A stretch of 64,000 nt of DNA, taken from Adenanthera pavonina. Taxonomy: Eukaryota > Streptophyta > Magnoliopsida > Fabales > Fabaceae. Both the position numbers and the translations under genes were made by a program. Location of the stretch: NCBI GenBank assembly GCA_026686845.1, contig JAIVEN010000006.1, forward strand, positions 37,494,501-37,558,500, in the 5' to 3' direction. The notes under the pieces were generated by a model. The model was not told the DNA's origin. It made no database searches and saw only the letters and a program-made list of their open reading frames with translations. Shown here piece after piece: positions 61,325 to 64,000 of this stretch (positions are counted from its first letter, which is position 1; every line of letters starts with the position of its first letter).

Positions 61325-61997
61325 TGTTAGAAGGGATGGAACTTTGAATTGTAGAAGAAAAAGAGATTGGAGAAAATGTTATGCACAAGTCTTCAAGGCG
61401 TGGGCAACACTTTCCTTTGGGCTTAATTCGCCCCCACCAATTTCTAAATCTTGGGTACAACTTGGGTTAGTGACGAATTTCCTGTATGATACAATGAAGA
61501 CCCTTGAGTAGGTGCTGTACTTCCAAAACTCAAGCCTAGACAACAATGACTTTTATAAAGTGATAATTTGCTTTTTATCTTCTGTGTACTAAAAATAAAG
61601 GTAAATGAGTTTGTATATATTGAAACAAGTGTGGATGAATGAAAAAATTGAAATTCTCAAATGATGAAAGATTGTGGACTATTTATAGTGAATGAGAAGA
61701 CACCTCTTGAAGCAACATAACTCTTTCAATAAAAGAACACATACATTAACCAATGTATGTACATTGTAATGATTCATAAATTTAGACAAAGGTCACATCT
61801 TTTCATATGATTAATGTATATACATTGTAATGATTCATGAATCTGGTAAAAGTCATTTCTTTTCATATTTCATGAATATTGTGATTCTCCATGAATCATC
61901 TCAAGAGTAATCATTAATTCATAAATCATTTAATAGACACCTCATTAATTCATGAATCTTTTAAGAGACACCTTTTTATTTTGAAAATTTTCTCACA
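61325..61997 (-). repeat. Copia-4 5' LTR
   Basis: Plus-strand start TGTTAGAAGGGATGG, end TTTTCTCACA, followed by target duplication ttttg. No clear initiator-tRNA primer site was recognised at its inner edge. Confidence 0.92.
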
Positions 61998-62095
61998 TTT
62001 TGTTGTATCGATGATTTCAAGGTTGATATATCCCCTCTATCTGCTGCCTCAAAAAGAGACATCATGGGGTCACGTTCTTGATGAGAAGCTCTCAT

Positions 62096-62615
62096 TTCGA
62101 TGTTGCTTGAATGGAATGATGCTTAATTCCTCCGTCAATGAAGTCTGCATTGATCTCACTTGAACTGACCTTCCTTCCTCCTCAAACGCACCGTCTGGGA
62201 CTAAGCTTATGCCATGAAAAGAAGAGAAGATCAGGTTCTACCATTTTTCCAGTTTCAGTTTCAGATCTTACAAGATTTAATTAACTAACTCCAGGTTCCA
62301 AATAATGAACGAAAAGCAAAAAGATCAACAGCAACCACAACAGCAAACACTAAGAAAAACATACCAGAACAACGATTCAAACCAAGCAGGCAAAAGGCAA
62401 AGACTAGGATATGGCTGGTCAAGAGAACAGGGCGACAACCATAGTCTGAGGAGAAACAGACGTTCGAAGTGAAAGTTCAAAGAAAAAAAAGAGTGTCTCG
62501 GTCTACCACCATATCACGTGTTCATAAACGAAAAATTGGCCTGAGTTTGGCTGAATCTCTAGCGCTAGCTGGCCAATAGTGCAGAAGCTTTATAAATAAA
62601 AACTTGAAAAAGTAC
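62096..62615 (-). other. 5' flank of ANK-B
   Basis: No ORF of note. This would hold the promoter and 5' leader of the broken ankyrin gene. No specific element can be assigned with confidence. Confidence 0.4.
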
Positions 62616-62690
62616 CTCAATTTGCTTCAACATGTGGTAGCCAAATGGAGAGTTATGTTGTCATCCAAGTCGCTCAAAAATGCAAGCGTC
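62616..62690 (-). pseudogene. Ankyrin gene fragment, end of an exon 1
   Basis: The minus strand contains the last ankyrin repeat of the family (DDNITLHLA, then in another frame MLKQIE) ending at a GT donor (62614-62615), exactly as in ANK-A and ANK-B. A small indel breaks the frame before the donor, and no upstream repeats are recognisable. It is a truncated relic of a third family member. Confidence 0.65.
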
Positions 62691-63679
62691 GATCGATATC
62701 CAATTCCACTGAAGCTTTAACCTACAATCTCTAAGTGATTATACATCACACACAAGCAGTTTCCCATTTTCATGTGCTCCATCTTCTCTTGCGTTCGTGT
62801 CACAACACGCGCAGCTTCAGGATACTTTGTGCTTCAATTTATTATCATGACAATCTCTGGCTCCTCATGGTTTGTTTAGTACTAATATATATACATATAT
62901 ATTCTCCACTTTGTACTAAAGTTAAGCTTCTAAATTATTTCACGTGTTCATCGTTAGGGGAGTAAACAATCTGCCTAAGCATTGGAAGACCATTTATTAA
63001 ATTGCGCTCACCGAAGAGGACTTTGAAAAATGATCAGAGAGTTCAGCAAAGTTCATGTAAATTACTGTATAATTAGACCAACAATCATTCCCATAAGATT
63101 TCTGAAACAGCCATAATTGAATTTAAAATTCATCACCAAGGGTGGGTGTGGGATGAACATTATAATGGACAATCACCATTTTTTTTTCTAAAATAATGGA
63201 CAATCACTTTATAACCTGAAAATGGTCGCATGAAGGTTGTTCTTATATTTTAGCTTAAAGCCATTCAGATTGGGTGTTTCTTCGTCCTCTCTTTCCTTTA
63301 TTGCTATTGATTTATTCTTTTGCCTTTCAGAAAGATTCTTATTTCCATAGTGGTCTCCCTCTCAGGGAAATAGATAATAATCCTAGTGCTTTAATGGATT
63401 TTATTTTTATCTTCAGTCTATCGTCCACTATGTCTAATTATTTTTTAAAAATTCCTCACATGTCCACTAAATCTAATTAACGTTCAATTGATTAATTAAT
63501 TTCAAGTTTGACGATTAGTGGCATGCGCCCACCCAAGACTTTGCAAAGACAATTCACAAGCTCTCTGTTGTTTTTCCCCACTTTTCGATATTTCGTTTGA
63601 AGCACTTTAATCTTCACTAGTCTATCGTCAATTATTCTTTCTACTTTTTAAGGACTCTCTAATCTTCCCTTGGAATTCA
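62691..63679. other. Intergenic DNA, no gene seen
   Basis: Short open frames only (62735-62965 and 63274-63480), without recognisable domains. Confidence 0.4.
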
Positions 63680-63814
63680 GCATGTGTTGAATTCCTAGCG
63701 TCTTGAAATCTTTGGGACTATGCTCCAAGATATCTTGGACTGTTAAACATAACTCATTCTTTTCAAGCTTGCTGCTTGCCTCACTTCAGATATTGAGAGC
63801 GGGTACCTTATGGT
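63680..63814 (-). pseudogene. Ankyrin/PGG gene fragment, start of an exon 2
   Basis: From an AG acceptor (63815-63816) the minus strand reads through the family's exon-2 start (LSISEVRQAAS, then VQDILEHSPKDFKTLGI after a one-base frame change) and ends near 63680, where similarity stops abruptly. It matches exon 2 of ANK-A and ANK-B at the same splice phase. It is a fourth family trace and lacks the MITE found in ANK-B. Confidence 0.7.
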
Positions 63815-64000
63815 CTAGTTAATTAATCAGTGAGCATGTTGGTGCTGGTGCCAATTAACGGTTTAGTTTGTTGGATATTTGCTTCAGATTGCTGCACGTA
63901 ATTATTTTTAAATTCCTTGCACAAGTTTTTAATATTTGAATTAGTCAATAAATTGTTCCTATTTTTTAGGGAACTAATCAGTTTGTTATTTAGTTGTTGA

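Larger units (their letters stand above)
57918..61997 (-). mobile_element. Copia-4, internally deleted Ty1/copia element
   Basis: Flanked by ttttg at 57913-57917 and 61998-62002. LTRs are 57918-58588 and 61325-61997 (671 and 673 bp), with about 40 substitutions between them (about 94% identity by eye). On the minus strand it carries gag and the start of protease (61294-60114), then only degraded remnants of the RNase H end (about 59260-59170), so most of pol is missing. A purine tract lies beside the 3' LTR at 58589-58602. It inserted in exon 1 of ANK-B. Confidence 0.93.
51592..62095 (-). pseudogene. Ankyrin/PGG gene ANK-B, split by two copia elements and a MITE
   Basis: A paralogue of ANK-A on the minus strand. 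Exon 1 starts at 62095 (MRASHQERD) and reaches the codons for IQQ before Copia-4 (57918-61997). It resumes at 57912 and continues through ankyrin repeats (TALHLDAVQGH, IPLHDAARSGR) to a donor at 57397/57398. Intron 56997-57397 is GT-AG at the same position as in ANK-A. Exon 2 begins at 56996 and is interrupted in the LDILE/HSPKDFE region by a MITE that itself holds Copia-3. It continues from 52348 through the PGG region (NPPGC instead of PPGG) to the stop at 51592. Extra damage includes an internal deletion in exon 1 near 57560-57600 and loss of about 15 codons plus a frame change near 51841-51865. A full product is impossible. Spliced or truncated transcripts might still arise. Confidence 0.88.

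Noticed and set aside
62735..63480. Short plus-strand ORFs as exons
   Set aside because: No domain, no splice-supported joining and no similarity to the ankyrin family fragments around them.

Overview
The window is nuclear DNA from a flowering plant, most likely a eudicot. The evidence is AT-rich DNA, GT-AG introns, ankyrin/PGG-domain genes, and plant-type LTR retrotransposons carrying tRNA-complementary primer sites. I cannot name the species. There is no sign of prokaryotic gene organisation. Most of the sequence is nested transposable elements inserted in and around a small family of ankyrin-repeat membrane-protein genes. Only the ankyrin gene at 1249-2851 looks intact.

Layout. 302-672: inverted-repeat MITE-like element. 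1249-2851: intact two-exon ankyrin/PGG gene (ANK-A). 3506-8486: Ty1/copia element (Copia-1) with a 5-bp target duplication and an open reading frame broken only by four in-frame stops. 8.5-16.5 kb: AT-rich DNA with two related foldback elements. 16.95-19.64 kb: decayed PIF/Harbinger transposon (transposase plus Myb/SANT-like ORF, both minus strand), probably extending to about 24.2 kb and itself interrupted by a solo-LTR-like unit at 21511-23997. 24506-26719: second solo-LTR-like unit. 27294-27929: hAT-type MITE with a perfect 8-bp target duplication. 29253-30383 and 48681-48845: two halves of a copia gag remnant (Copia-2), split by an 18.3-kb Ty3/gypsy element of the Tat/Ogre lineage (30384-48675). 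49941-50254: another inverted-repeat MITE. 51592-62095, minus: a second ankyrin/PGG gene (ANK-B), split by two copia elements (Copia-3 at 52436-56881, Copia-4 at 57918-61997) and a roughly 98-bp MULE-like MITE. 62.6 kb and 63.7 kb: two further ankyrin/PGG gene fragments.

The Tat/Ogre-like element is the richest object. It has 2859-bp LTRs, a primer site of the tRNA-Arg type described for Ogre, an extra ORF1 with a long coiled coil upstream of gag, gag-protease with a G-patch, a probable 215-bp intron joining protease to reverse transcriptase, two RNase H domains, an integrase, and a 24-unit tandem repeat near the 3' end. Every repeat unit contains a short hairpin whose two arms change together.

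Most of the story is historical. Target duplications and resumed reading frames allow the insertions to be ordered. The LTR comparisons (all by eye) give Copia-3 about 99% identity, the Tat element about 98.6%, Copia-4 about 94% and Copia-1 about 93%. I found no convincing new defence or enzymatic system. The least ordinary signals are the covarying hairpin array, the probable regulated intron, the triple zinc knuckle of Copia-1, and the three-layer insertion record in ANK-B.
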